64,000 bases of DNA from Balanoglossus misakiensis (lineage: Eukaryota > Hemichordata). Made by a program: the position numbers and the translations under genes. The notes under the pieces are model-generated. The model ran no database searches. It had not been told where the DNA came from and saw only the letters and a program-made list of their open reading frames with translations. The stretch spans positions 1,984,001 through 2,048,000 of the forward strand of contig CM082594.2 in the NCBI GenBank assembly GCA_040954595.2, given 5' to 3'. This document shows, piece by piece, positions 47,001 through 58,928 of the stretch (positions are counted from its first letter, which is position 1; each line of letters starts with the position of its first letter).

Positions 47001-47330
47001 TATTCCGTTGTGATGCGTAGAACACACAGGCCTGAGCGCATTAAGAAAGTTTTCCAGTAGACTCTGTAGATCGACTGTTTGTTCTCAAATATCCATGGTT
47101 GATTCCAAACACCGTCTTGTTATTTGCATATTCCGTTGTGATGCGTAGAACACACAGGCCTGAGCGCATTAAGAAAGTTTTCCGGTAGACTCTGTAGATC
47201 GACTGTTTGTTCTCAAATATCCATGGTTGCTTTCAAACACCGTCTCGTTATTTGCATATTCCGTTGTGATGCGCAGAACACACTGGCCCGAGTTAAGAAA
47301 GTTTTCCGGTAGACTCTGTAGATTCGCTGA
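47001..47330 (+). repeat. Tandem repeat, 128-bp unit, ~2.6 copies
   Basis: TATTCCGTTGTGATGCGYAG recurs at 47001, 47129 and 47257, with GAAAGTTTTCCRGTAGACTC at constant distance. Confidence 0.9.
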
Positions 47331-47469
47331 ACACTGCGTCTCACGTGACTCAGTATCACACAGTCTTGGAGCAAGTCAGACTAGTCTAAACGTCAACGCG
47401 AACGTGGGTTCTACGCGTTCACGTAAAACGTGTAGCCGAACCTGTCTATTGTCACTGTAAAGTATAAAG

Positions 47470-47571
47470 TAATACCGTTACTCCACCAGGGCAATGGGGT
47501 GACTAATACCGTTACACGGCCAGAGCAATGGGGTGATTAATACCGTTACTCAAGAAAGGCAATGGGGTAAG
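47470..47571 (+). repeat. Tandem repeat, 34-bp unit, 3 copies
   Basis: TAATACCGTTAC starts each unit (47470, 47504, 47538) and GCAATGGGGT ends it. Confidence 0.9.
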
Positions 47572-47900
47572 GCTCCTCACACCTCAATTATAAATTTCTT
47601 AAAGAAATTAATAATTTCTTAAAGAAATTCATAATTAAAGTGTATACATTTGTTGTATTGTTGCAATAAAGAATTCTATGACTAAATTAAAATGACAAGT
47701 CAGTACAATAGTTGGTAGGATTGGTAAAACAAGAAAAGTGTAGGGGGTGTCCCCTCCCTCATAAGAAAATCTTGTAAAATACAGTACCCAAAGTTGCATT
47801 TTAAGCAAATTAAGTCAATGTTAGGGAGGACAAACTTTACTTTTGCCACTCCACTCAAAGTAGGCATCGGTGGGGCGGGGTAGCAAGTACTCTGCCCTGG
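47571..47900 (+). repeat. Direct repeat block, partial copy at 48300-48520
   Basis: GGCTCCTCACACCTCAATTA, TTTCTTAAAG, GATAGTTGGTA and the GGGGGTGTCCCC...AAAATTTTG module occur in the same order in both blocks. The second lies inside the TIR element at 48089-49116. Confidence 0.7.
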
Positions 47901-47939
47901 TACATTAGACAAACCAGCAAATAGGGATAGGGAGATGCA

Positions 47940-50300
47940 GTTTCAAAACTTTTGTTGGGAACTGAGTATAGAAATACTGGGAGCCAGAGATGCCGCTACA
48001 ACCTGTAAGGTAAGCGTCAGTGCAAAATATGCTGTTTGGAGTTGTCCACCCCTTGTTGAGAATGATCGACACACCATTGTACTGCCTAAGGGACCGTTCA
48101 GTTTTTACGGCTGGGGGGGGGGGGGCGGCGGAAAGTTTGTGTCATGTGTTTTCAACATCAGGCCGCCCCCCCCCCCTTCACCCAGGACCAAAAATGATGA
48201 CTCCCCCCGTTTGACAGGCCAAAAAAATATGATGACCCCCCCCCCCCCCACGCCGAAAACATTAGCCGTCCTGATCCTATGTACACTGTATGCAAGAAAG
48301 GGAATGAGGCTCCTCACACCTCAATTATAAATTTCTTAAAGTAATTGAAGTATATAATAGTATATCGTTGCAATCATGAATTATGAATAAATGAAAATAA
48401 CAAGTCGATACGATAGTTGGTATGATTGGTAAAACAATAAAAGTGGCGGGGGTGGGTGTTGGAGGGGGTGTCCCCCTCCCACATGAGAAAATTTTGCAAA
48501 ATATCAAGCTCAAAGTTGCATTTAAAAGAAAAACAGCACTTCCATGAAAAGAATTTGAAACTGATGTCTTCCCTCATCAGTGGGTATTAAAACTGAACAT
48601 TGTTTATATTTTGTAAGTATTTGTATTCTGTGTTGGCAGACATTGTAAACTGAGAAGTGAAGGGGTTGGGTTTGGGAGGGGGTGTCCCCCTCCCACGTAA
48701 GAAAATGTAATAAAAAAACAGAGCTCATATCTGAATTTTAATGAACCCAAAAGCAAATTAATTCAACTACCGGTATGTTGGGGAGGACAGAATTAACCTT
48801 CCCCGCTCAAAGTTAGCATGGGGGGGGGGGGGGGCAAGTCCCCTGACCTGGGACACTAGATAATCCAGTCAATGATTGAAAGGTGTTGATAAATGAAGGG
48901 GGATGGGTGTGGGAGGGGGTGTCCCACTCACACATTAGAACATTTTGTAAAATAAAAGGCGCGAAACTGCAATTCTGTGGACTCAAAAGCAACAGTTTTG
49001 TGGCAAAAGTATGTGACCCCCTAAACGTTTAAAAAAAAGATGACACCCCTCCTTTTGGACTTCAAAATTTAAGTGACCCCCCCCCCCCCCAGGCGTAAAA
49101 ACTGAACGGTCCCCAATAAAGATGATCCACCAATGGACGTTTTTGTGGAAATGCGCGGTCAAGTAAATATGGTGATACATGTATGATGATTTGACTGAAC
49201 AAAGGGTGTCCAACATACGGCTGATAAACAAATGACCTGGGCGAACACAGCTGGAAATAAAAGACAATTTGCCAATTAAAACTTGCAGTTCGCGTCTTGT
49301 GGCCTTTTTGTTGATGACCCATGTGTTCAGCAAATCCAGTAATTCGACGAGTTTATCCTCGGTGACGCTTAATGTCATGGCAACGGTGTCGACTTGTACG
49401 CCTAAAAGGAAAGACACGTTGTAGGTAAGATGGCCTTGCTTTGTGCCTCCTCCATCCCGAGCTGACTGAGCGCAGGGCGTAAAATGCACAACTTGACAGT
49501 GAGGCTTTTTCTGCGCCGCAGAAGTCATCTAGGGAAATTAACTGCCTGAAAACCTAGCTTATTGTACATTAAAATAATATCGTTTGTGGTAGCTTTGCAT
49601 GCTAACGCTGCGGAGCGAAGTCCGAATGGGAGCCGTAAGTCAATAAAAAGTGACCCCCCTCATGTATAACCAAGCAAGTGAAAATAGTGAGGATCTACTG
49701 GAAGTTGTCTATTTGCCCGCCGCAGATCGAGCTTGAAAAGGTGACACCCCGGACCTAAGGTATTGATGAAAATGGTCAATGCTGGGGTAGGTAAGGTGGT
49801 AATCATGTCTGGCCCAGGAATGTGTCTGCCGGGATATTTGCGTTAACTGAAGATGAGGGTGGGAAGCTAAAGTCCATAATAGTACGCCTATCTGAGGTGC
49901 CCTTCTTAGGCACTGAAGACAGGGGTGAAGTCGCTATGGGAACTGAAAGTGGTTTGGAATCAAATGGCCCAACTGTGGCACCATAGGCTACCTCTGTACA
50001 AACAAACGCATCAATATGCTGTGCGAAAAGCAGAGCTGAAACGTGATTGCGCGCGTTGGAAACAGGCAGACTTCTGAAGTTAATTCGAGAAAATCTGCAA
50101 TTAATGCTACATTTGAGGTTCTGTAGTCTCGCGCGTCAAGCGGGAATGTTAAGCGCTGAAGGGACTAGAATGCGAAGCCCTGCGAAGTTAATAGGAATTA
50201 GCCCAGAGTTAAAAACAGCTTTGTGGGTACGTGTGAACCAGTCTTTGGAAATAACAGGCGTTGGTGGCCAAGTCGAAATACTCGGTGAAACCCAATGTGG
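47940..50300 (-). pseudogene. Broken DIRS-type reverse transcriptase/RNase H
   Basis: Minus-strand pieces follow the order of DIRS-like (tyrosine-recombinase) retrotransposon polymerases. ILVPSALNIP (near 50150) and AFVCTEVAYGATVGPFDS (near 49970) form the N-terminal approach. SVPKKGTSDRRTIMDFSFPP lies near 49890; LTYPSIDHFHQYL and, in another frame, LGPGCHLFKLDLRRANRQLP near 49730. LPFGLRSAALACKATTN (near 49610) follows a stop where Trp is usual. The catalytic SLDDF (49521-49535) stands for the usual YLDDF. VDTVAMTLSVTEDKLVELLD and RELQVLIGKLSFISSCVRPG (49230-49380) form the connection before RNase H. After HKNVHWWIIF the reading is cut by the TIR element 48089-49116. It resumes at 48088 with YNGVSIILNKGWTTPNSIFC and TDAYLTGCSGISGSQYF, the RNase H part with its Asp. 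At least three frameshifts and one stop; no integrase (tyrosine recombinase) or gag part found. Confidence 0.85.
48089..49116. mobile_element. TIR element inserted in DIRS relic, TAA target duplication
   Basis: Inverted ends GGGACCGTTCAGTTTTTACG then G-rich tract at 48089, and the inverse ending near 49116. The interrupted RNase H reading shows the insertion site: TAA lies on each side (48086-48088 and about 49117-49119), as for PIF/Harbinger elements. The interior (about 48528-48990) is the same core as in the element at 5572-6388, although the TIRs differ. Confidence 0.78.
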
Positions 50301-50429
50301 AATGGGTGGAAAGCAACTTTCTAAGATAATACCTTGTCCGGTAAAAGATCACAATAGAAAGTACCAACGCCAATGCAGTTGTAACATAATTATATTTTGG
50401 CACATCCTGACGTAGCTGGCGCTAGTTAA

Positions 50430-50890
50430 TGACTCTCTTCAACGTTTCAATTAATCCTGCCGGAGATGGCGCTAATTAATGACAAACCTGGTACACCTGG
50501 GTAAACTCTTTTCTCACGCAGAGCACAGACCATATTCATTCTGTATGGGGCGGCCGTAGTAGTCCTGTTTCATAAGTCAGGTCCAAGACATATGTACAGA
50601 CATCTGTGATTGGTCTATCTGGTAATCTTAGGTCCACTTGCGGCACGCTGATTGGAGGGACCTTATTAGGTTAGGTCTTATTACTATGTATTATTCACTA
50701 GACCTTTTTCGCTCCAGGGATGGGGTGACTGTGCGGGAATTTTGACTTCAGGAACTGAAGCCTTCACGTACCACTAACCGGAATACAACATTGGAGAATG
50801 ACGTGTGCCATGCTGAGGGACAGTGAGGAATTCTCCGGCTTTTGGGGGACTTTCGTGCCTCTTGAGGTAGAGTAAGTTTTATAGCGAACA
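50430..50890. other. No recognised feature
   Basis: No exon or repeat copy identified; a few CpG-containing segments. Confidence 0.4.
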
Positions 50891-50892
50891 TA

Positions 50893-51046
50893 GAACTTTC
50901 TAGCAAATCCTAATATGCAAATCTATGTACGCTGTATGCATTGCTGATAGTGGCGTGACGAGCGAAGAGGGAACTTTCTAGCAAATCCTAATATGCAAAT
51001 CTATTCATGCTGCATGTTTTGCGGATAGAGGCGTGATTGATGGACA
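50893..51046 (+). repeat. Direct duplication, ~76-bp unit, 2 copies
   Basis: GAACTTTCTAGCAAATCCTA then ATATGCAAATCTAT occurs at 50891 and 50970, each followed by a GATAG-GGCGTGA block. Confidence 0.8.
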
Positions 51047-51062
51047 TGGAACGTTCCAGCGA

Positions 51063-51482
51063 TTCCTCGTTTGTGGATGCTTCGGGAATTCGGACTTTGC
51101 CAGCAGAACTGAACGGAATTTTGTGGATGCTTGGGGAATTCGGACTTTGCCAGCAGAACTGAACGGAATTGTGTGGATGCTTCGGGAATTCGGACTTTGC
51201 CAGCAGAACTGAACGGAATTGTGTGGATGCTTCGGGAATTCGGACTTTGCCAGCAGAACTGAACGGAATTTTGTGGATGCTTCGGGAATTCGGACATTGC
51301 CAGCAGAACTGAACGGAATTTTGTGGATGCTTCGGGAATTCGGACATTGCCAGCAGAACTGAACGGAATTGTGTGGATGCTTCGAGACATATGACTTTGC
51401 CAGCAGAACTGAACGGAAGTTTATGGATTCTTCGGGAATTCGGACATTGCCAGCAGAACTGAACGGAATTTCGTGGATGCGG
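51063..51482 (-). repeat. Minisatellite, 50-bp unit, ~8.5 copies
   Basis: GTGGATGCTTCGGGAATTCG and GCCAGCAGAACTGAACGGAA recur every 50 bp from 51073. Because 50 is not a multiple of three and no unit frame has a stop on the minus strand, all three minus frames are open (up to 169 codons). This triple openness shows the frames are repeat products. Confidence 0.92.
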
Positions 51483-51578
51483 TTGGGACTTGGACATCGC
51501 AATTATATGTAAGCTTTTCGATACCGGAGTTGAACTCTGTGATTTAATTATTCATACATTGACATGGAGAATCCTTAA

Positions 51579-51907
51579 AGGGACAAAGTCTCTCTCTCGC
51601 TGCCCCTTTTCCATTAATTATGTTTGATACAAGACACCGTTTGTGTTATTTGATATGTAGATATATAGTGAATTTAACTTTGACCACACACAACTTTCAT
51701 CCCGTTTGTAAGATTTCACCCAAAATGAAGAGACTGATTATTCCTTTTGGCGAGTTTTTTTCACTCTCGTGTCTACAAGTGGAATGGAAGGTGTGTAGTC
51801 GAACGTTGATTCAATATGTACCCACATGTACATTTTACATAAACTGTGTCTTGTATCAAGCATTATTAATGGAAAAAAAGTGGCAGCGAGAGAGACACTT
51901 TGTCCCT
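51579..51907. mobile_element. MITE with TTAA flanks, AGGGACAAAG ends
   Basis: Inverted ends AGGGACAAAGTCTCTCTCTC and the inverse ending CTTTGTCCCT, inside TTAA (51575-51578, 51908-51911). The inverted part covers about 65 bp and includes TTGATACAAGACAC. A 329-bp element. Confidence 0.8.
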
Positions 51908-52034
51908 TTAACGGAACTGGACATGGAGCGCAGCTATATAGATTTCCAGTCGGTGATTCCCTGGATGGAAGTTGACCATTAATTGTCAGTTGTGTATGTC
52001 CTTCAGGTTTTAGTCCAGGAGATAGGTGCCGTTA

Positions 52035-54200
52035 ATCAGAATTTTTGGTAAGGAAGGTTTGAGAAGTCCATTCTATGTAAAAAATGGTGCTGATTCCAAA
52101 AAAGTCAGTCTTATTGACCCCACTCAAGACAAAATTGCCATTTTGGCCATTTTTAACCCAAAAAGGTCATTTTTAGAAAACACTAAAAACACACTGTTTT
52201 CGTCACATTCTGAGATCTGATGACATATGATATGCTTATTCTATGTAAAATTTCGTGAATATTACGAAAAAAGTAGTCCGATTAACCCAAAACAACACAA
52301 AATTTTTGAGTGTTTTCTAGAAATGACGTTTTGGGGAAAAAGTGTCAAAAATGGCAATTTCGTCTTGAGTAGGGTCAATAAGACTGCTATTTCTGGAATC
52401 AGCACCACTTTTTACATAGAATGAACATTTCATATATCACATGATCTCTGAACTTTATGAAGAAAAGTTTGTTTTTAATTGTTTTCTAAAAATGGCCTTT
52501 TGGGGCAAAAACTTTCCAAAAAGGCATTTTTACATTATGTTGGGTCAATAAATCTGCTTTTTTATAATAGTGACCAAATTTTACATAGGGTGGGCATATA
52601 ATACATTATCAGATCTCCGAAAGTGAAGAAAATATATAAGTTTTGAGTGTTTTCTCAAAATGACGTTTTTGGGCAAAAAGTGGCAAAATGGCATTTTTAT
52701 TGAGTAGGGTCAATAAGATTGCTATTTCCGGAAGCAGCACCATTTTTTACACAGAATGAATATTTCATATATCAAATGATCTCTGAATATGAAGAAAACA
52801 ATTTGTTTTTAGTATTTTTTTGTAAAAATGACCTTTTTTGACCTCAAAAAGTGGCCAAAAATGGCATTTTTGTATTGATTGAGGTCAAAAAGACTACTCT
52901 ATTTTTTAAAGTCACCACTTTCAAGATAGAATTGACTTTCCATATATCACCAGATAAATCATTACGAAGAAAACCGTGTGTTTTAGTTTTTTTCTAAAAA
53001 TGACGTTTTTGGGGCAAAAAATTGTCAAAAAGGCAATTTTGTGTTGCTTTGGGTCAATCGGACTACTTTTTTCGTAATATTAACCAAATTTTGCATAGAA
53101 TAAGCATATCATATGTCATCAGATCTCAGAATGTGACGAAAACAGTGTGTTTTTTAGCGTTTTCTAAAAATGACCTTTTTTGGGTTAAAAATGGCCAAAA
53201 TAGCAATTTTGTCTTGATTGGGGTCAATAAGACAAACCTGATTAATCAGAATTTTTGGTAAGGAAGGTTTGAGAATGTAAAAAAAATGGTGCTGATTCCA
53301 AAAAAGTCAGTCTTATTGACCTTACTCAATAAAAACATGCCAATTTTGCCAATTTTTTCCCAAAAACGTCATTTTTAGAAAACACTCAAAATTTATATAT
53401 TTTCTTCACTTTCAGAGATCTGATAATGTATTATATGCCCACCATATGTAAAATTTGGTGACTATTCCAAAAAAGCAGATTTATTGACCTAACATAATGC
53501 AAAAATGCCTTTTTTGGAAGTTTTTGCCCAAAAAGGCCATTTTTAGAAAAAAATAAAAACAAACTTTTCTTCATAAAGTTCAGAGATCATGTGATATATG
53601 AAATGTTCATTCTATGTAAAAAAAATGGTGCTGATTCCAGAAAAAACAGTCTTATTGACACTTTTTGCCCCAACGTCATTTCTAGAAAACACTCAAAACG
53701 TTTATAATTTTCTTCACTTTTGGAGATCTGATAATGTATTATATGCCCACTCTATGTGAAAAATTTCCAAAAAGCAGTTTTCTTGATGCGTTCAAGATAA
53801 AAGCGCCTTTTTGGCAAGTTTTTGCCCAAAAAGTGTCATTTGCACAAAATTGTTATTTTTAAGAATATATTAATAGCATTCTCTTTTCTTCACTTTCGGT
53901 GATCTTATTATAAATAAAGGCCTATTCTATATTGAAACGTGGTTACTGTTCCAAAAACGGAAGTCTTACTTACCCTATTCAATAGAAAATTGTCATTTCG
54001 GCCACTTTTTTTGGTCAAAAATGTCATTAAAAACAAACAAACAAACAAACTAAAGACAAATTGTTTTCTTCATATTCAGAGATCTGATCATGTATGAAGA
54101 GTCCATTCTGTGTAAAATTTGGTGACTATTCCAAAAACGGCAGTCTGGTTGGCCCCACTCTTGTCAAAATTGCCCTTTTGGCTATTTGTAGCCAAAATTA
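52035..54200. repeat. Diverged array of ~170-bp monomers with orientation switches
   Basis: Each monomer has GGGTCAATAAGACT (or its inverse), a GGAATCAGCACCA block, a CATAGAATGAACATTTCATA block, GATCTCTGAA, and TTTTCTAAAAATGACCTTTT then GGGCAAAAA. Forward anchors lie at about 52371, 52541, 52706, 52882, 53049 and 53220. Inverse anchors lie at about 52111, 52277, 53310, 53490, 53650, 53790, 53960 and 54140. Orientation changes near 52300 and 53240. Non-coding. Confidence 0.8.
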
Positions 54201-54299
54201 GATCTACTCAAGAAAAATGTATCCCTTTAGCCACTTTGTACCGAAAAAATGTTTGTATTTTGAGTTTTAACAAAATTAGCCCAAGTTGAACTCATAATG

Positions 54300-54555
54300 A
54301 TGATGAAACAGCGTCGAGAGAAAAAGAAGTTACGAATTGAACAAAACTCGCGTCAATGAATGTAAACACGCCGCTCGGGACCAAGCTCTAAACATGATAC
54401 AGATGACAAAAGACATGCATTGCACATTGCCCAAATATTCCCATAGAGCAGCTCCAAATTAAAACGTCAAGGAATTTAATTATATTTATTTGGTTTAAGC
54501 CCACATTTTCCCTGCTGCGTGCTTGTTAAGGGGCCATTTATAGCAGTGCTCTATT
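54300..54555 (+). repeat. Interspersed repeat, copy 2 (first at 3940-4200)
   Basis: ATGAATGTAAACACG, GGGACCAAGCTCTAAACATGA, CATAGAGCAGCTCC and TTATTTGGTTTAA align with 3962-4190. It separates two parts of the 170-bp monomer array. Confidence 0.6.
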
Positions 54556-54909
54556 TAGTATTCTAGCATCGTTGGATTGCACTCCTGTTCAATCACAATG
54601 ACGGGGGTATCATGATATAAATTATAATATAATTTCTGATTTTGTATTCAGATTGAAGAGGATAAATTTTAACAATCTCTCCAGAGTTGGCATATCTGAA
54701 CATAAATATTTCCCACCTGGCATAATCGACTTATAGTAGACAGTAACGGTGTGTAAACATGGATCGTCTTATTGTTGAGTTCAGGGGCTAAATGTGCCAA
54801 ATTGTGGCAACTCTGTTTTTCAATACAATGTATTATCAATGTTATTGATATTATATGGTTATGACGTTTTAAATATGCATATACAACATCAGAACTCAAA
54901 AGGCAAAAA

Positions 54910-55320
54910 CATCAATTATATTTGTTTTATGAAAATGACTATTGTTGACCAAAAGATGGCTTAATGGCAATTTTGTACTGAGCGGGGTGACTCATAAGAC
55001 CGTTGTGCTGGTATCAGCATATTTTTTGCAAAAAACAAAAACAACGGAATTTCCATACATCACAAGAGCTATGAATATGAAGAACTAAATTTGTTTTTAT
55101 TTTTTCTATCAGTTACCTTTTTGAGCAAAGAGGCCAAAATGGTACTTTTTCCCTCTGTAGGGTCAGTAAGAGTGGGTTATTTAAATGTCACTACTTTCAA
55201 GATAGAATAGACTTTTATATATCATTAGATCACCATTGGGAAAAAAATGGCATGTTTTTAAAAGGCAAATTTGACTAGAGTGGGGCCAACCAGACTGCCG
55301 TTTTTGGAATAGTCACCAAA
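54910..55320 (+). repeat. Further ~170-bp monomers, forward orientation
   Basis: Contains GGCAATTTTGTACTGAGCGG, TTTCAAGATAGAATAGACTT and GGGCCAACCAGACTGCCGTT, the diverged counterparts of the monomer anchors at 52035-54200. Confidence 0.65.
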
Positions 55321-55469
55321 TTCATGGAAAAGAAGACTAAGTTTTGTCAGATGTGCAAGAACATCAGCCATAAGATGCAATGAAGCTATGAATTCATAAG
55401 TTGAAACAATCTTCAATAATCCAATGGCAGCACTTTCTCCATTATTTGCATCATCTGGCAATGGCTGGG

Positions 55470-57035
55470 TCCAATGGTCATGAAAAATATGAAAAATAAT
55501 GATTTAAAAAGCATCTTCTCAAAATCGGCAAGGACTTGGACATTTAAATTTGGCATATTAAATTGCTGACAGGATTTTGATTCATCATTTTTATGGAAAT
55601 GAGACCAATTTTAAAGTTTCATATTATCTTCATATTGATGTGTGTGCATGGCTGAAAACCTCAATAAGAACCACGTCTTTGTTGAAGTTAAATATCAACT
55701 CAACAAACAATCTGGTATCTTTAGAGGCTACAGTCATACTCTGAGAACTTGCAATGGACCTTACACATGTACAAGGCATTGTATCCACTCAAGTCTATAG
55801 AGAAAAATTGACAAAGCTTAAAGTACAATATTTGGACCATCACTTTTAGTGGTGATACATAGCCCTATTGGTTTGCCTGGAATTAGGTATGCACATAATC
55901 AATGAGTTAAGCAGGTGTCACAGGTGACCCTAAATTTTGGCTTCTTATTTTGGTCCTATGCTGCATGCTGCATACTGGTCACTGGTCAATAGGACTATTG
56001 CACCGACCAGAATTCTACAAAACGCTGTGGCCATAGCTTAACTATAGTGGTATAAGTATAGGTATAGATTTCATAAAAAATTAATATAAAAAAATCAGTC
56101 GATTTTTCATATTATTTTTTCTGGTTTGAATTGATTGTCGGAAGGTGGGCTAGCTCCACACTCAATTTGAAACTGATCAGCCCAGAGGATGTTCAGATAT
56201 TGGCTATAAATCAAAAATCCTGGGTGGTCATAGCTTAACCATGGAAAGTACAGGCCAATGGCTGAGTCCAATGGTCGTGAAAAATAATGCTTTAAAAATC
56301 ATCTTCTCAAAATCGGCAAGGACTTGAACATTTAAATTTGGCATATATAAATTGCTGACAGAATTTTGATTTGTCATTTTTTATGAAAATGAGACCAATT
56401 TTAAAGTTTAAATCCAGGTTGACTGCCAGGTCATGTGACCTGTTGCCATTGTGACATGATCAGAAAATTACTCTCTATGTGTTTTACCTATGAGCCAACT
56501 TTCAAGTGATTGGGTGCAACAGTCTTTTAAGAGTAGGAAGAAGAATAAAAAAACAACACGATTTCAAGAGAGTTTCGAGACCCATTTAGTTTCGAAACCC
56601 TAATTTGTGAACTTGTAAAGTTCCTTCAAGTGATACCCTAATAAATACATCCCAACTGAACCCACGTCAAACTTGATCTGAATATATACATTCCAATGGA
56701 CCCCATTCAAACTTTACAAGGAATTAAACAATAGATAAATGGTAGATTGTTGAAATTCAGCCACATGATGTTCCATATTATCTTGATGTATGTGTGTTAC
56801 TGAAAACCTCAATAAGAACCACATCTTTGTTGAGGTTCCTTCAGAGTCTACAGTCATACTCTGAGTACTTGCAGTGGTAGTATAGTCATTTTCGCAAACT
56901 CTGTTTATCAGCAAGTCCAACTCAGGACCTTATACATGTACAAGGCATTGTGTATCCACTCAAGTCTGTAGGGAAAAATTGACAAAGCTTAAAGTACAAT
57001 ATTTGGACCATCACTTTTATTAATGGTGATACATT
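55470..57035 (+). repeat. Direct segmental duplication with inserted repeat
   Basis: CATCTTCTCAAAATCGGCAA, GGCATATwAAATTGCTGACA and GAGACCAATTTTAAAGTTT occur at about 55516-55620 and 56300-56408. CTCAATAAGAACCACRTCTT and CATACTCTGAG follow at 55660-55745 and 56805-56862. TACAAGGCATTGTRTATCCA to GGTGATACAT follow at 55765-55860 and 56938-57033. The first copy is followed by the inverted GGGCCCAAGCC-family copy (55862-56560), which spans part of the second. Confidence 0.7.
55862..56560 (-). repeat. Diverged inverted copy of GGGCCCAAGCC-family repeat
   Basis: In reverse complement it matches 40020-40980: the CATTAATTATGTGCATACCT block, the ATGAAAAATCGAC block and the AAGCTATGACCAC block are in the same order. 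Ends near the GAAGAAGAATAAAAAAAC tract at 56520-56545, which corresponds to the CTT tract. Confidence 0.65.
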
Positions 57036-57099
57036 GTGTGTACTTGTGTTAACACATCTGTGCCATCACTTATTGTACGGTTGTATTCAGCCCTTTTTG

Positions 57100-57627
57100 G
57101 GGGTGGCGGGGGTGTTTCCCCCCACACATAAAAAACATGCTCCCCCCAAATAAACCCCTAACAACAAACAAGCAAAGGTTATCTGGAATGTGATTGATTA
57201 CATTCCTTTTATGATTACTCCAACAATAGATGCAGAGGTAGCTGAAGAAAGGGGACAATTCCAGAAAACGGTTTTGTCTAGCAAGGGTATTCCTGTGAAA
57301 GTCCCGGATATTGATGATGGCTGAAGCCAATTGTACTGGTATCACATCAGTTGACATGTAAATGGTTAGGATCTCAAAAATATCATAAGTGGATGAATTC
57401 ATACTGGATCTTGTGATCATGCTTGATGGACAATGATGTCACGTCATCTTTGGTAAATTGTGATTAAAATTAACAGTTAATACACGTATTTGTTTTTATC
57501 CAGGTATGGGGTTCATACAGAGACCATTAAGTATGTTCTAAAACATGTCACTAGGTCAATTACTGGCATAAAATATCATTTGTGAATGGTTTAAGTGGTC
57601 CTGAAATGTCTCAGATTTGAGATGGCC
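57100..57627. other. No recognised feature
   Basis: A 116-codon minus-strand frame (57070-57420, begins MITRSSMNSSTYD) has no domain signature and overlaps G/C-run sequence. I do not call it as a gene. Confidence 0.35.
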
Positions 57628-57805
57628 TTGCCAGCCAGACCTGGACCAGTGTAAGGATTAACACCTCTCTACAACCCATTGTCTATGCATGGGGGCTGAC
57701 CCTCAGCGCCTATACATAAACTTTGTGAAGCGACTGAAAGGATTAATGCTCCGTGTTTACCATGGGCAAATAGTGTCTCTCAAACATTTTGAATTTTACC
57801 CTGTG
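57628..57805 (+). repeat. Interspersed repeat, direct copy of 26755-26940
   Basis: The same ordered blocks as at 26755-26940, with small insertions (CATGGGGGCTGACC here). Confidence 0.75.
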
Positions 57806-58210
57806 TGCACCTGGTAAAGGACACTATGTTGAGAAATGTTATCCAAACAGGTTTTGGTGACTTTTGGTGACTATCCAGACAATTGTTGTATTAAGTTACA
57901 CCACGGTTACTAGAAAAGTAGTACCCCACACTGAAGGAGCTTGCAAGATTTCTCAACTTTATTTCAAGCAAAATTTTGACTATTTCACAAAATAGTGTGA
58001 ATGGCAACATAGTAGAATAACATTTTTCTCTTTTTTGCACTTCTGGCATCATTTATTGGCCTCTATAGTGGATTCTGATGTTGTTCCAGTGTTGTGCTGA
58101 GGCTAAGTTTAATTAAATGTTTCAATTTCATAGTTGCTCAAGTTCAATAGTGTCTTATGCATAATTAGGCATTGCTATGCAAATTGCTTCAGAAATGCCT
58201 TGTTTCTTAC

Positions 58211-58360
58211 CTCAAGACAGCGCTCTGGGTGAGGCCACAGATCAATGTTATGGACTTGAACTTGACCTTTGATACTCAGCTGATAGCCTAGTTTTCTTCT
58301 GCCATCACAATGCATCAAAATCCTGGTCCTGCAGTCTCCGCGAATGCTAGGCTCAGTCAT
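58211..58360 (-). CDS. Internal exon, unknown protein (gene set 1)
   Basis: A 150-nt exon of exactly 50 codons, donor GTAAGA, acceptor gtagaactag (weak pyrimidine tract). It reads MTEPSIRGDCRTRILMHCDG and ends DLWPHPERCLE. Phase 0 on both sides, matching the phase-0 end of exon 58825-58928. High Arg/Gly/Asp content without low complexity supports real coding. The ATG at its 5' end is probably internal and not a start. Confidence 0.7.
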
Positions 58361-58824
58361 CTAGTTCTACGGACATGCATAAAATATGTACTTTAGTTGA
58401 TTAAACCAGAATTGCATTTATTACAATCACTTGGACTGGATACAGCTCAAGAATAATCTTCACAGACTATATTTTTCTAGCTGAAAGTACTGCTTTGTAT
58501 TTAGGATTTCCATTGATTTTTGATAACGCCCATGAGTAGCCATTAATTACAACCATGTGAATAACTTGAAACCAAAGTGTTAAATTGAAGGGCACATCAT
58601 GATTTTTTTTCTGCTGATGTAATTATTTTTTGTTGTTACCGAAAAATGTCTCCTGTTGTTTTAACAGCGAAACAGGTTACATGTACATGATTGGTTAAGT
58701 ATTTGCCTGAGCAAAAGCTCATCTAATAATTGATTTTCTCTGTGCAGTACATTTAACACTTGTGTCACAGACACAATTTTCTTCATAGGAATGTGCAATT
58801 GAGATATGAGCTGCACATGTTTAC

Positions 58825-58928
58825 CTGATATGTGGTTGTCAAGATCCTCAAGCCATCGCCAAAAGTATTCTGCACCATGACTCCATTCCAATCGATCTCA
58901 CTCATATTAACCTGATCCACATTTTTTC
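58825..58928 (-). CDS. Internal exon, unknown protein (gene set 1)
   Basis: A 104-nt exon, acceptor ccctgtaccag and donor GTAAAC. In the only fully open frame it gives two bases plus 34 codons: KNVDQVNMSEIDWNGVMVQN followed by TFGDGLRILTTTYQ. The pattern of Gly/Asp turns and beta-prone strands (FGDGLRI) resembles repeated strand-turn units in some ciliary proteins, but this is only an impression. It joins exon 58211-58360 in phase 0. Confidence 0.65.

Noticed and set aside
50988-51502. Three overlapping long minus-strand genes
   Set aside because: All three frames across the 50-bp minisatellite are open, which only shows the unit lacks stops.
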